Part shown: positions 17,230 through 26,176 of the stretch, one piece after another
How positions within the stretch are numbered: position 1 is the stretch's first letter
How the letters are laid out: every line of letters begins with the position of its first letter
DNA from: JALZKA01 sp963786495
GTDB taxonomy: Bacteria; Actinomycetota; Thermoleophilia; Solirubrobacterales; 70-9
DNA: 64,000 nucleotides
Assembly (NCBI GenBank): GCA_963786495.1
Contig: CAWAZL010000002.1
Coordinates: forward strand, 124,001-188,000
Direction of reading: 5' to 3'
The notes under the pieces: model-generated
What the model saw: only the letters and a program-made list of their open reading frames with translations
What the model was told of the DNA's origin: nothing
Databases searched by the model: none
Translations under genes and position numbers: made by a program

Positions 17230-19625
17230 ACCAGGCGCTCAAGGACATCCCACTCACGCCGGAGGAGCTACGCCTCCGGCGGTTCATGCTGATCCTTGCT
17301 CCCGTCTTCGCGCTGATGGCCATCGGCTACATGCTCCAGGGACTCCTTTACGGCGCCGAGTTCCCCTTCGTCGCGAACTCGGTGGCCAAGGACGGCACCT
17401 TCGCCATTCTCTGCATCGTCGCCGCGGCTGATATTCGCCGGCACATGTGGGCGGTCAGCGTCGTCATCGGCGCCCACCTCCTGATCATCGGGTCGCTCCT
17501 GCTCTCGTGGGCGACCGAGAACGCGGATCGCGTCTCAGGCTCGTTCGATACGCCGGACGGGCTGTCCCTCCCCGACGCCGAGGTGATCCTCTTCATCTGG
17601 CTCGGCCTGGCGATCGCGGTCACCGCTGCGCTCATCTACTGCCGCCATAAGGCGGTGCGCGCCCGCTTTGACCTGAAGTACCTGGCACCGCACCAGCACC
17701 GCGCGCTGATGGCGCTGGCCGAGGTCCTGGTGCTGGGGCGCAACGAGGCCCTCTCCCCCGTCGCCGTCGCCGCCAACGTCGACGACTACCTCTACTCGTT
17801 CCCCGCCGAGGCGAAGAGCAAGGCCAAGCTTGCGCTCACCGCGCTGTGGGTCTACCCGATGCTCAGGCTGAGGCCGCCCTACCCGATCATGTCGCCCCAG
17901 GGGCGCATCGACTTCATCGAGAAGTGCTTCGTCTCAGATGTGGCCGAGCGCCGCCTGCCGGGTCCCATCCGCCGGATCATCCAGTCGATCCTGGTGGCTG
18001 CCCAGAACCTCACGTTCATCGGCTACTACTCGGACCCGCGCGCCGCCAAGGGCACGGGATACGTGCCGTTCTCCGAGCGCGACGAAGGCGGGCCGCTGGC
18101 CGACTTGGCAAAGCGCCCGTTCCCGCCCCTGAACGTCCGCACGCCGCGCGAGGTGGACACGGACCGCATGACCGCCGACGTCGTGATCATCGGCTCGGGC
18201 GCCGCGGGAGCTGTGCTGGCCAAGCGGATGGCAGAGAAGGACCGCGAGGTGGTCGTGCTCGAGCGCGGGCTCCACGTCGATCCCTCCGAGTTCACGGAGG
18301 ACGAGTCGAAGCAGTTCGCGAACCTCTACGCGGACGGCGGCATGCAGATGTCAACGGACGCCCGCTTCCAGGTGCTCCAGGGTAAGTGCGTGGGCGGCAC
18401 GACCGTTGTGAACAACGCCGTCTGCTTCGACCTGCCGGACCACGTGCTCGAGCGCTGGAACGATGGCAACGGCCTCGACGCCGGCTTGGACGAGGGCGAG
18501 CTCGCCGCGGCGTTCGACCGGGTTCGGCAGTTCATGCCGGTGAAGCGGATGACTTCGCACAAGCACCTCGCCGGCGGCGCGGTCAAGTTCCGCGAGGGGA
18601 TCGAGGAGCTCGGCCTGGACCGCACCGGGGACTTCGACGTGGTCGAGGCGAACATGTCGGACTGCCTCGGCTCGGGCTACTGCAACATCGGCTGCCCGAT
18701 CGGCCGGAAGCTGTCGGCGCTCGACTACACCCTGCCAATGGCGCAGTCTCAGCACCCGGACGCGCTGAAAATCCTGAGCGAGTGCTCCGTCGAGCGCATC
18801 ACGCCCCGGAACGGATCGGCAGCCGAGGTCGAGTGCAAGCTGAGCGACGGCCGAAAGCTGCGCGTAAGCGCGAACACCGTGATCGTCTCAGCGGGTGCGC
18901 TCGCGTCCAGCCTGATCCTCCAGCGCTCGAGTCTGGGCGGCCCGAACGCGGGGCGCGGCCTCTCGTTCAACCTCGGCGCGCCGATGACCGCCGACTTCCC
19001 GGACAAGATCGACTCGTTCCGCGGCCTTCAGATCTCCCACTACTTGCAAACGCCGGGCGACGACGGCCTGATCCTCGAGACGTGGTTCAACCCGGTCGGC
19101 GCGCAATCGCTCTTCATGCCGGGCTGGTTCCGCGACCACTGGCGAAACATGCGCCGCTACGACCACATGGCGTGCACGGGCTCCGTGGTCGGTACCAGGC
19201 CCGATGGGCGCGTGAGCCTTGACTGGCGGGGCAAGATGAAGCTCACCTACGACCCCCACCCCGACGACCTGAAGCGCCTTGTGGCCGGCCTAAAGCTGGC
19301 CGGGCGGATCTACCTTGCGGCAGGCGCGACCCGCGTAATGCCGACCACGTTCCGCTTTCTGCCCTTCACCACGCCGGAGTCGCTCGACGAGCTCGACGCG
19401 CAGGTTGTGGACAACACGGACATCCAGCTCCACTCCTCGCACCCACAGGGCGGGAACGCGATCAGCCGCAACCGCACGCGCGGCGTCGTGGACCCGGACT
19501 TCGGGGTACCCAACGCTCCCGGCGTCTACGTCTGCGACGCAAGCGTGTTCCCTGCCGCGATCACCGTCAACCCGCAACTAACGGTGATGGCACTGGCCGA
19601 GTACGCAGCCGAGCGGATCGAGTGA
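17226..19625 (+). CDS. GMC-family oxidoreductase with an N-terminal membrane domain
   Basis: A 799-residue flavoprotein oxidising an alcohol, possibly a sterol or long-chain alcohol. Residues about 18-140 hold three to four hydrophobic segments (FMLILAPVFALMAIGYMLQG, VSVVIGAHLLIIGSLLLSW, VILFIWLGLAIAVTAALIY). A linker of about 170 residues follows. The GMC part begins at about residue 318 with the FAD motif DVVIIGSGAAGAVLAKR (GxGxxG at 323-328), then GKCVGGTTVVNNAV. The catalytic-end motif is HPQGGNAISRN, followed by VCDASVFPAAITVNPQLTVM. The NIGCPIGRK region, with Cys residues after DCLGSGYC, recalls long-chain alcohol oxidases. TTG 17226 overlaps the SnoaL stop, so translation is coupled. 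Confidence 0.88.
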   Translation: MNQALKDIPLTPEELRLRRFMLILAPVFALMAIGYMLQGLLYGAEFPFVANSVAKDGTFAILCIVAAADIRRHMWAVSVVIGAHLLIIGSLLLSWATENADRVSGSFDTPDGLSLPDAEVILFIWLGLAIAVTAALIYCRHKAVRARFDLKYLAPHQHRALMALAEVLVLGRNEALSPVAVAANVDDYLYSFPAEAKSKAKLALTALWVYPMLRLRPPYPIMSPQGRIDFIEKCFVSDVAERRLPGPIRRIIQSILVAAQNLTFIGYYSDPRAAKGTGYVPFSERDEGGPLADLAKRPFPPLNVRTPREVDTDRMTADVVIIGSGAAGAVLAKRMAEKDREVVVLERGLHVDPSEFTEDESKQFANLYADGGMQMSTDARFQVLQGKCVGGTTVVNNAVCFDLPDHVLERWNDGNGLDAGLDEGELAAAFDRVRQFMPVKRMTSHKHLAGGAVKFREGIEELGLDRTGDFDVVEANMSDCLGSGYCNIGCPIGRKLSALDYTLPMAQSQHPDALKILSECSVERITPRNGSAAEVECKLSDGRKLRVSANTVIVSAGALASSLILQRSSLGGPNAGRGLSFNLGAPMTADFPDKIDSFRGLQISHYLQTPGDDGLILETWFNPVGAQSLFMPGWFRDHWRNMRRYDHMACTGSVVGTRPDGRVSLDWRGKMKLTYDPHPDDLKRLVAGLKLAGRIYLAAGATRVMPTTFRFLPFTTPESLDELDAQVVDNTDIQLHSSHPQGGNAISRNRTRGVVDPDFGVPNAPGVYVCDASVFPAAITVNPQLTVMALAEYAAERIE

Positions 19626-19647
19626 GACCGGCTCAGCCGGCCGGGAA

Positions 19648-20022
19648 CTATGGGGCCTCGACCGGGATCTTTGGCGACTTGTCCTGCTTGCACTCCACGC
19701 CCGATTCCAGGCTGAGTGCAGGCGCCTTCGCGTAGTACTCGCCTGGCTTGATCGTGAACTGCTCTCCTGCGAGGATCTTCCACCGGCTCTGGCCGCTTGT
19801 CTCATCGTCGCCGACAATTTTGTCCCCGCCGGCTTTCTCCCGGTAGAAGAGAACGGTGCGGTGCTCGCGGCACTCGGCCTCGTTCGAGACAACTTTGCCG
19901 TGAAACGCCGGCGGCGACATCTTGACGATGACCTGGACGTCGGCGGCGCCGCCGCCTAGGGCTGAGGACGGGCCGAACGCCAAGAAGGACAGGCAGAACG
20001 ATGCGGCGACAACATTCTTCAT
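19648..20022 (-). CDS. Small secreted protein, unknown function
   Basis: A 124-residue product with a Sec signal peptide (MKNVVAASFCLSFLAFG, then SSALGGG) and a short beta-rich domain with two further cysteines (NEAECREH and GVECKQD) that could form a disulfide. No family recognised. ATG 20022 gives the signal peptide; the longer frame upstream overlaps the divergent sufU start region. It converges on the GMC gene and diverges from sufU. Confidence 0.65.
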   Translation of the reverse strand: MKNVVAASFCLSFLAFGPSSALGGGAADVQVIVKMSPPAFHGKVVSNEAECREHRTVLFYREKAGGDKIVGDDETSGQSRWKILAGEQFTIKPGEYYAKAPALSLESGVECKQDKSPKIPVEAP

Positions 20023-20054
20023 GGGCCGGAGGCTACCGTTGATAACAGCTGGAC

Positions 20055-20480
20055 ATGGACGAGCTCTACCGCGAAAACATTCTCGATCACTACAAGCGCC
20101 CACGGCATTTTGGGCGCCTCGACGACTTCGACCTCGACTTCGAGGACACGAACCCGTTCTGCGGCGACGAGCAGCACGTCTACATCAAGCTCGACTCAGA
20201 CGATCGCGTGACTGGCATCTCGTTCGAGGGCAAGGGCTGCGCGATCTCGACGGCGGCGACCTCGATGCTGGTCGACGAGCTCGAGGGGATGACCCGCGAG
20301 GAACTCCTTCGCATGCCGAAGGAGACGGTGCTCGAGCTCTTGGGGATCCCGATCTCGGCGACGCGCATGAAGTGCGCGCTCCTTGGCCTGAAGGTCGTGA
20401 AGTCCGCCTCGCTCGGCGAGCTTGCCGACTGGGAGGACGAGGGCGAAGCCGGCGACCCCTCGCTCGCCGAGCAAATCTGA
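20055..20480 (+). CDS. sufU: SufU, zinc-dependent sulfur-transfer protein
   Basis: A 141-residue IscU/NifU-N-like protein that accepts persulfide sulfur from SufS. It carries the SufU set of ligands: NPFCGDEQ (Cys and Asp), FEGKGCAIS (Cys) and MKCALLG (Cys). The roughly 20-residue insertion between the second and third Cys (DELEGMTREELLRMPKET region) separates SufU from IscU. ATG 20055 is the family start (MDELYRENILDHYKRP). It reopens the Suf locus after the oxidoreductase genes. Confidence 0.94.
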   Translation: MDELYRENILDHYKRPRHFGRLDDFDLDFEDTNPFCGDEQHVYIKLDSDDRVTGISFEGKGCAISTAATSMLVDELEGMTREELLRMPKETVLELLGIPISATRMKCALLGLKVVKSASLGELADWEDEGEAGDPSLAEQI

Positions 20481-20506
20481 CGTACCATTTTTCCCTGGTG
20501 TCGGCA

Positions 20507-20687
20507 TGAAGGCGATGACGCTGATAGCGGTCGCCTTATCGGTGGCGCTTGCCGCGCCGCCGGCGGCTCGTTCTCCGGCTTCGACCGGGATGGGAACGAG
20601 ATCTATATCGCCAAGGTGCGCGAGCGAAAGGCTGGCGGCCTCAGATGCCGCGCCGCGGAGTCGGCCCCGGTCGTACCGGCCGGTTGA
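20507..20687 (+). pseudogene. Short secreted-peptide ORF with one frameshift
   Basis: ATG 20507 starts a clean signal peptide (MKAMTLIAVALSVALAAP). The frame then appears to slip by one extra base near 20550, continuing as GGSFSGFDRDGNEIYIAKVRE and ending at TGA 20685, about 59 residues in all. The D-x-D-G-N-E segment looks protein-like, but the product is too short to assign. It may be a gene remnant or a small secreted peptide with a sequence error. It lies between sufU and a converging hypothetical gene. Confidence 0.35.
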
Positions 20688-20693
20688 GGGTGC

Positions 20694-21263
20694 TCAGCCC
20701 TTCGGGGTTGAGACGCTGATCCAGTAGCTGCCTACGATGAAATCCATCGCGACGTCCGCGCTTGGCAGATCTCGGTTGTCGCTTGCCGGGTGAATGAACA
20801 GGTCGTAGAGCTGGCGCGTACCCGCGCTCCCAAAGCTTTTCTCCTCCCCGGGCTGAAGCTCGATGAAGTCGGAGAAAGTGTTGAGCTCTTCTGACGACTG
20901 CGTCAGGCCGACGAGCCAAGAGAGCGTGAGGACTGCATTGGTCGTGTTCTTGTACGTGATCCCGCCGCTGGGGGCCGACTGGGCCCGAGAGGCCGTGAAC
21001 TTGCCTACGCCCGGCACATTGAGAAGCGTTTTCTGAACGCCTCCCTCTACACCCGAATCCAGGTGGAGCGACGCAGTTCGTGATACGACGGGCTTCGCGC
21101 CCTTGTCGTTCTTCCCCGCGATCGCGATGCCGCCGCCGATCGCGATGACCACGGCGACGGTCGCCATGGCGTTCGCGTAGGTGAGATGTGCTCCGAAGCC
21201 CCGCCATGCGTGCGCAAGGTATCGCACTCGACGCCATCCCGCGGGCCGAGGACGCCGGGGCAT
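20694..21263 (-). CDS. Membrane-anchored secreted protein, unknown function
   Basis: A 189-residue product with a short basic N-terminus, a single hydrophobic segment (LTYANAMATVAVVIAIGGGIAIA) and an outside beta-rich domain. The pattern YANAMATVAVVIAIGGG is very frequent in small secreted proteins of Solirubrobacterales (from memory). The tail GSYWISVSTPKG is the C-terminus. ATG 21263 was chosen because it puts the hydrophobic segment about 35 residues in; a longer frame would run across the Rieske start. Function unknown. Confidence 0.65.
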   Translation of the reverse strand: MPRRPRPAGWRRVRYLAHAWRGFGAHLTYANAMATVAVVIAIGGGIAIAGKNDKGAKPVVSRTASLHLDSGVEGGVQKTLLNVPGVGKFTASRAQSAPSGGITYKNTTNAVLTLSWLVGLTQSSEELNTFSDFIELQPGEEKSFGSAGTRQLYDLFIHPASDNRDLPSADVAMDFIVGSYWISVSTPKG

Positions 21264-21303
21264 ACGGCTAAAATCCGACCTCGGAAGTTGGATTTTGTTT
21301 CTC

Positions 21304-21621
21304 ATGCCTGAATTGACCGTCTGCAACATCGAAGAATTGCCCGAGGGCGAGATGCGTCTCGTCGAGGACGACGCGGGCCGCAAGATCGGCGTGTTCCATT
21401 GCGCAGGCGGCGAGATGTTCGCGCTCGAGGACCGCTGCTCCCATGACGACGGCCCGCTCGCCGAGGGAGCGTTCGACCAGGCGTCGTGTACCGTGGAATG
21501 CCCCCGTCACGGGTCGATATTCGACCTCAGGACGGGCAAGCCGAAATCGCTTCCGGCATACGTCCCGGTCGACACATTCGAGGTAACTGTCCAAAACGGC
21601 GAAGTGAAGTTGGAGATCTGA
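21304..21621 (+). CDS. Rieske-type [2Fe-2S] ferredoxin of the Suf cluster
   Basis: A 105-residue soluble Rieske protein with ligands CSH in DRCSHDDGPL and CxxH in VECPRHGSIFD, and no oxygenase domain. It sits 2 bp ahead of sufB. By position it may supply electrons for cluster assembly, as related non-haem ferredoxins in actinobacterial Suf operons are thought to do; this role is inference. ATG 21304 starts the family fold (MPELTVCNIEELPEGEMRLV). Confidence 0.9.
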   Translation: MPELTVCNIEELPEGEMRLVEDDAGRKIGVFHCAGGEMFALEDRCSHDDGPLAEGAFDQASCTVECPRHGSIFDLRTGKPKSLPAYVPVDTFEVTVQNGEVKLEI

Positions 21622-21623
21622 AT

Positions 21624-23084
21624 ATGAAGCCACCTGAAACCGCCGCACCCGCATCGACGAAGGTCCTCACTGACGCTGAGGCCGGCCTGAAGGACATCGG
21701 CTCCGACTACAAGGAGCGCTTCGGGTTCTCCGACCCCGAGACGGGCTACTCCTACAAGGCGCCGAAGGGCCTCTCGCGGGAGCTCATCGAGTCAATCTCC
21801 GAGTACAAGTCCGAGCCCGAGTGGATGCGCGACTTCCGCCTCAAGGCCTACGAGCACTACGAGAGCCGCCCGACCCCCCAGTGGGGCGGGAACCTCAACC
21901 AGATCGACTTCGAAGACATCCACTACTTCGTCCGCGCCTCCGAGAAGGTCGGCCACACCTGGGACGAGGTGCCCGAGGACATCAAGAACACCTTCGACAA
22001 GCTCGGCATCCCCGAGGCTGAGCGGAAGTTCCTCGCCGGCGTCGGCGCGCAGTACGAGTCCGAGTCCGTCTACCACCAGGTGAACGAGCAGCTCGAGGCC
22101 CAGGGCGTGATCTTCACCGACATGGACACCGCCCTCAAGGAGCACGAGGACCTCGTTCGCGAGTACTGGGCGACCGTCATTCCTGCAAACGACAACAAGC
22201 TTGCCGCGCTGAACTCGGCCGTGTGGTCGGGCGGCTCGTTCGTCTACGTGCCAAAGGGCGTCAAGGTCTCGATGCCGCTCCAGGCCTACTTCCGCATCAA
22301 CACGGAGAACATGGGCCAGTTCGAGCGCACGCTGATCATCGCCGAGGAAGGCTCCGACGTCCACTACATCGAGGGCTGCACCGCTCCCGTGTACTCGACC
22401 GACTCGCTGCACTCTGCGGTCGTCGAGATCGTCGCGAAGCCGTCTTCACGCGTCCGCTACACGACCGTTCAGAACTGGTCGCAGAACGTCTACAACCTCG
22501 TCACCAAGCGTGCGATCGCGCAAGAGAACGCGACGATGGAATGGGTCGACTGCAACCTCGGCTCGAAGCTGACGATGAAGTACCCCTCGATCTACCTGCT
22601 CGGAGAGGGCGCGCACGGCGAGATCCTCTCGATTGCGTTCGCCGGCAAGGGCCAGCACCAGGACGCCGGCGGCAAGATCATCCACGCGGCGCCCAAAACG
22701 ACGTCGTCGATCTTCTCCAAGTCGATCTCGAAGGACGGCGGCAGGGCGACCTACCGCGGCCTCCTGGAGGTCGCGAAGGGAGCTTCCGAGGCGAAGTCCA
22801 AGGTCGTCTGCGACGCGCTCCTGCTCGACCCCGACTCGCGCTCGGACACCTATCCGACGATCCGCATCGACGAGTCGGACGCCAACGTCGGCCACGAGGC
22901 CTCGGTCTCGAAGATCGGCGAGGAGCAGCTCTTCTACCTGCAGTCACGCGGGCTCGACGAGGAAGAGGCGTCGAAGATGATCGTGAACGGGTTCATCGAG
23001 CCGATCGCCAAGGAGCTCCCGATGGAGTACTCGGTTGAGATGAACCGCCTCATCGAGCTCCAGATGGAAGGCTCGATTGGCTGA
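21624..23084 (+). CDS. sufB: SufB, Fe-S scaffold protein
   Basis: A core scaffold subunit of SufBC(2)D, 486 residues. It contains the family motifs GFSDPETGYSYKAPKGLSRE, NKLAALNSAVWSGGSFVYVP and EGCTAPVYSTDSLHSAVVEI, and near the C-terminus FYLQSRGLDEEEASKMIVNGF. ATG 21624 lies two bases after the Rieske stop. The TTG start of sufD overlaps its last codons, so SufB and SufD are translationally coupled. Intact, in contrast to sufD. Confidence 0.96.
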   Translation: MKPPETAAPASTKVLTDAEAGLKDIGSDYKERFGFSDPETGYSYKAPKGLSRELIESISEYKSEPEWMRDFRLKAYEHYESRPTPQWGGNLNQIDFEDIHYFVRASEKVGHTWDEVPEDIKNTFDKLGIPEAERKFLAGVGAQYESESVYHQVNEQLEAQGVIFTDMDTALKEHEDLVREYWATVIPANDNKLAALNSAVWSGGSFVYVPKGVKVSMPLQAYFRINTENMGQFERTLIIAEEGSDVHYIEGCTAPVYSTDSLHSAVVEIVAKPSSRVRYTTVQNWSQNVYNLVTKRAIAQENATMEWVDCNLGSKLTMKYPSIYLLGEGAHGEILSIAFAGKGQHQDAGGKIIHAAPKTTSSIFSKSISKDGGRATYRGLLEVAKGASEAKSKVVCDALLLDPDSRSDTYPTIRIDESDANVGHEASVSKIGEEQLFYLQSRGLDEEEASKMIVNGFIEPIAKELPMEYSVEMNRLIELQMEGSIG

Positions 23085-24355
23085 GGTAGCCACCTCACCT
23101 GCCTGGCTTGACGAGAGGCGCCGAAAGGGCGCCTCTCTTGCGGAGAGCCTGGACCTGCCCCATCCCAAGGCGAAGGGCTGGGAGTTCACCGACCTCTCAG
23201 ACCCTCGACCTGGATGCCTATTCGGAGGCCGACGGTGGCGATGGCGCCTCGGCCGAGAACGCCGAGCCCATCCTCCCCGCTCCCGAAGGCTCCGCGTTCC
23301 TTCGCCAGGTCGACTCGCTGACCCTCGGCTCCGAGCTCCCCGAGCCCACGGGCAATGGGAAGCCCACAGAGCCCACCGTCATGCCGCTGACCGACGCAGC
23401 CGCCCGCTATCCGGATCTCGTCGCAGAGCATCTCGGCTCGATCGTCCCCTCCGACGACATCTTCGTCGCCCGCAATGAGGCCACGTGGTCCGGTGGCGCG
23501 TTCGTCTACGTCCCGGCAGGCCAGCGATTCGATATGCCGATCGGCCTCTCCGCCATCCAGGGTGCGGCCGGCTCGGCGATGGGATGGCGCTCACTGATCG
23601 TCCTCGAAGAGGGCGCCGAGGCAGAGGTGTGGGAGCAGTACCTCGCCGGCGATCCCGAGGCGGAGGCGCTCTTCAACGGCGTCACCGAGATCCGGGTCGG
23701 CCAGGGCGCAACGCTTCGCTTCGTCTGCGGCCAGGACCTCTCGGACTCGTCTTGGGTCTTCGCGACCCAGCGCGCGGAGGTTGAACGCGACGCTTCGCTC
23801 GACTGGCTGGCACTGGGCTTCGGCTCGGCGCGCGGCAAGGTGCGCATGGAGACGAAGCTTGCGGGCCGAGGCTCGTCGGCCAAGGTGACGGGTGCCTACG
23901 CGGGCCTCGGCACGCAGCACCTCGACTACGACACGACGCAGGAGCACGCCGCTCCCAACACGGTCTCCGACCTCGCCTTCCGCGGCGTCCTCTCGGACTC
24001 GGCCACCTCGGTCTGGCGCGGGATGATCCGCGTCGACCGCGATGCCCAGCACACCGACGCTTTCCAGGAGAGCCGGAACCTCCTGCTTTCGGACAACGCA
24101 CACGCTGACTCGATCCCGGGCCTCGAGATCGAGGCCGACGACGTGCGCTGCACCCACGCCGCGGCGATCGCCCAGGTCGATGCGGATCAGCTCTTCTATC
24201 TCCAGTCGCGCGGCCTCGACGAGGCCAACTCGAAGCGTCTCGTGATCGACGGCTTCCTCCAGGAGCTCGTCAACCGCACCATCGAGGGCCCGATCCGCGA
24301 CGCCCTCGCCGAAGCTTTGGAGCGCCGCCTCGGCGAGCTCCTCGCTACGACCTAG
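23077..24355 (+). CDS. sufD: SufD, Fe-S scaffold protein (one frameshift)
   Basis: Partner of SufB in the SufBCD complex. Translation is expected from TTG 23077, inside the sufB end (AEVATSPAWLDERRRKGAS). After KAKGWEFTDL the frame slips by one extra base near 23200: GACCTCTCAGACCCTC reads D-L-Q-T-L if one T is removed. The rest is continuous to 24355, with NEATWSGGAFVYVPAGQRFD and FYLQSRGLDEANSKRLVIDGF. Corrected length is about 425 residues. Since SufD is normally needed for Suf function, a sequencing error is the simplest explanation. Confidence 0.9.
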
Positions 24356-24615
24356 GTCTCGACCGTCTCAGACCGGCGCTTCGTGCTCTTCGACGCGGCT
24401 ATTTCGCGCCAGTGGGCGGCGAGGAACCGCTCCCGGGTCAGCTGATTCGCCTCGGCCAGATCAATCACGCGGAGATGCGTATCGCATTCGGGGCAAGCAT
24501 TCCTCGTCAGATGCCCGACCGCCAGAGAGGTCGTCGCTTCAATCACGAGGCCGCAGTTGGTGCATCCGAGGAGAGCCACCTGAGCCGTGGAGTATTCCGC
24601 GATGCCGATCGGCAT
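24352..24615 (-). CDS. Small zinc-ribbon protein
   Basis: An 87-residue cytoplasmic protein with two CxxC pairs (LLGCTNCGLV and NACPECDTH), spaced like a treble-clef or zinc-ribbon fold, and a basic tail. No named family recognised. The stop shares the four bases CTAG with the stop of sufD on the other strand. It lies 18 bp downstream of the phosphotransferase fusion, so it may be co-transcribed with it. Confidence 0.65.
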   Translation of the reverse strand: MPIGIAEYSTAQVALLGCTNCGLVIEATTSLAVGHLTRNACPECDTHLRVIDLAEANQLTRERFLAAHWREIAASKSTKRRSETVET

Positions 24616-24633
24616 GCAATCCGCTTGCGCGAA

Positions 24634-25990
24634 TCAGGCCGAGATCCCGCTTCCCGCCCGCTCCAGCGCAAGACGAACGCGTGCCACCCACCACTCGAGC
24701 TCGGCCCGTCCCCATTCCGTCTCAGCCGGGTCGGTGTGGATCCGCGCGCTGTGGGCGATCCGCCAGCCGTACTGGACCAGGCCCGAGACCATTCCGAGCT
24801 CGTGCTCGGCTTCTGAGAGCTCGTCACCCTGCGCTTCAACGTGGTCGGCCTCGATCTCGTCGTGATCGGCGTCGATCCGCCGGTGAGAGTGAGCCAGGTA
24901 CCAGGCGAACTCCGCCCCAGGAGTGCCCGCCGCGGCGAGATCCCAGTCAATGAGGACCAACCGGTCGCCGTCAAAACCAAGGTTGTCGCCGCGCAGGTCG
25001 CCGTGGATGAGGGTCGTGCCGCAGTAGGCCTCGACCAGAGCGTCCGTCAGGGGGCGTACATCGTTCGCGAGTCCGAGCACCACGTCGGCGACGTCGTCGG
25101 GCACGAGCTCGCCGAACGCGTCCCAGCCCTGATCGAACTGCTTTGGCAGGAGATCGGGCTGGTCCCGCTCTGACTCCCCGATCGCCGGCGACGACATCCC
25201 AACGCGCGCCGCGAGCGTGGCAGCCCCGGGCAGCGCCGCTCCGCGGAACGCGCGGTGCAGACCTGCAGCGGCAGCGAGAATGCGCCGGCTCTCCTCGCGC
25301 GACAGCCGGGCGTTGCCGGGGAGCAGCGAGTGAGCCGACGTCGTGCATGGCGACCCAAGCCGCATCTCCGTCGCGCTCGATCGCGACGATCCCATGGCCG
25401 ATGGATTCGGGCATCTTCTCGAACACGCCTGCCTCATAGAGCTGCGCGGTGCGACCCTCATCGCCCGTCGCCCGTGCGAGCCAGTCGGACCCTCCTCCTC
25501 CGACCCGCTTCAGGATGAAGTCGGGTCCGTTGCCCTCGGCACGAAGGAGCGCGGCGCCCGAGTTTCCACCGTGGCTGAGCGGGGTCGTGCGCGTGGCTCC
25601 AAGTTCGTCAAGCAGAGCCTGCGGTGCCGTTGGCGCTGAGCTTTCGCCTGCCTCATCAGGGCGCGCGGCGGTGCTCCAGATCTCTGAAACCTTGCCATTC
25701 TCGTCCGTCCGTGCGTACCAGCGGCGGCGATCCGCGCCGCTCTCGCCGTGCCACTCGAACGTCACGGCAACGCCCGGCCCCCATTCCTGTGCGTCCCACA
25801 CCGGCACTTCCCCGGGCCCCGGCGCGGCGAGATGGCTCACGATCGCGTTGGCGCCCTCGACCCGTCGGCGCCCAGCCTCGCTGCTCGAGTCGAGCACGGC
25901 GGAGTCGTCGAGGCGTTCGCGAAGCGCCGACCAGTCCCCTGACTCGACGGCGTCGCGAAGCGCCGCCGAGAGTGAGATAGCGGGACACAT
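24634..25990 (-). CDS. SnoaL-like domain fused to an aminoglycoside/choline phosphotransferase-like kinase (one frameshift)
   Basis: Residues about 1-110 form an NTF2/SnoaL-type domain (LRDAVESGDWSALRERLDDSAVL, YARTDENGKVSEIW). A kinase-like domain follows, with PLSHGGNSGAALL (nucleotide loop), the catalytic TLIHGDLRGDNLGFDGDRL (HxD-x4-N) and metal site LVLIDWDLA. The frame breaks once near 25335: on the coding strand GACGTCGGCTCACTCG reads correctly with one G removed (D-V-A-H-S-L-L). Corrected length is about 451 residues. The substrate is unknown; such kinases phosphorylate aminoglycosides, macrolides, choline or other small alcohols, so resistance should not be assumed. Confidence 0.75.
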
Positions 25991-26022
25991 AGGGCCGTTA
26001 GATCACTCTCGGCGAGTAAGGG

Positions 26023-26166
26023 CTAGCTGTCCGTGCTTTCGCGTGCCGTTTGTCTTTCCTGGCGCACGGTCTTTGCAACCGATGCGAGCACGACGACCAC
26101 CGGCACTGCGTAGATGATGTACATCGACCAGTGTCCTACGTGAGCCAGGAGGAGCGTCGCGGTCAC
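26023..26166 (-). CDS. Small single-pass membrane protein (47 aa)
   Basis: GTG 26166 to TAG 26023 encodes 47 residues: a short lead containing AHVGHW, a transmembrane helix (MYIIYAVPVVVVLASVA) and a basic then polar tail (KTVRQERQTARESTDS). The strong hydropathy pattern, third-position GC and tail charge suggest a real gene. Similar small proteins with an AHVGHW start occur in actinobacteria (from memory). It lies between the phosphotransferase start and a gene fragment. Function unknown. Confidence 0.6.
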   Translation of the reverse strand: MTATLLLAHVGHWSMYIIYAVPVVVVLASVAKTVRQERQTARESTDS

Positions 26167-26176
26167 CCCTCAGAGG

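Noticed and set aside
24634..25990. Antibiotic-resistance gene call for the kinase fusion
   Set aside because: Only the general APH fold is visible; such kinases act on many substrates and there is no resistance-gene context.
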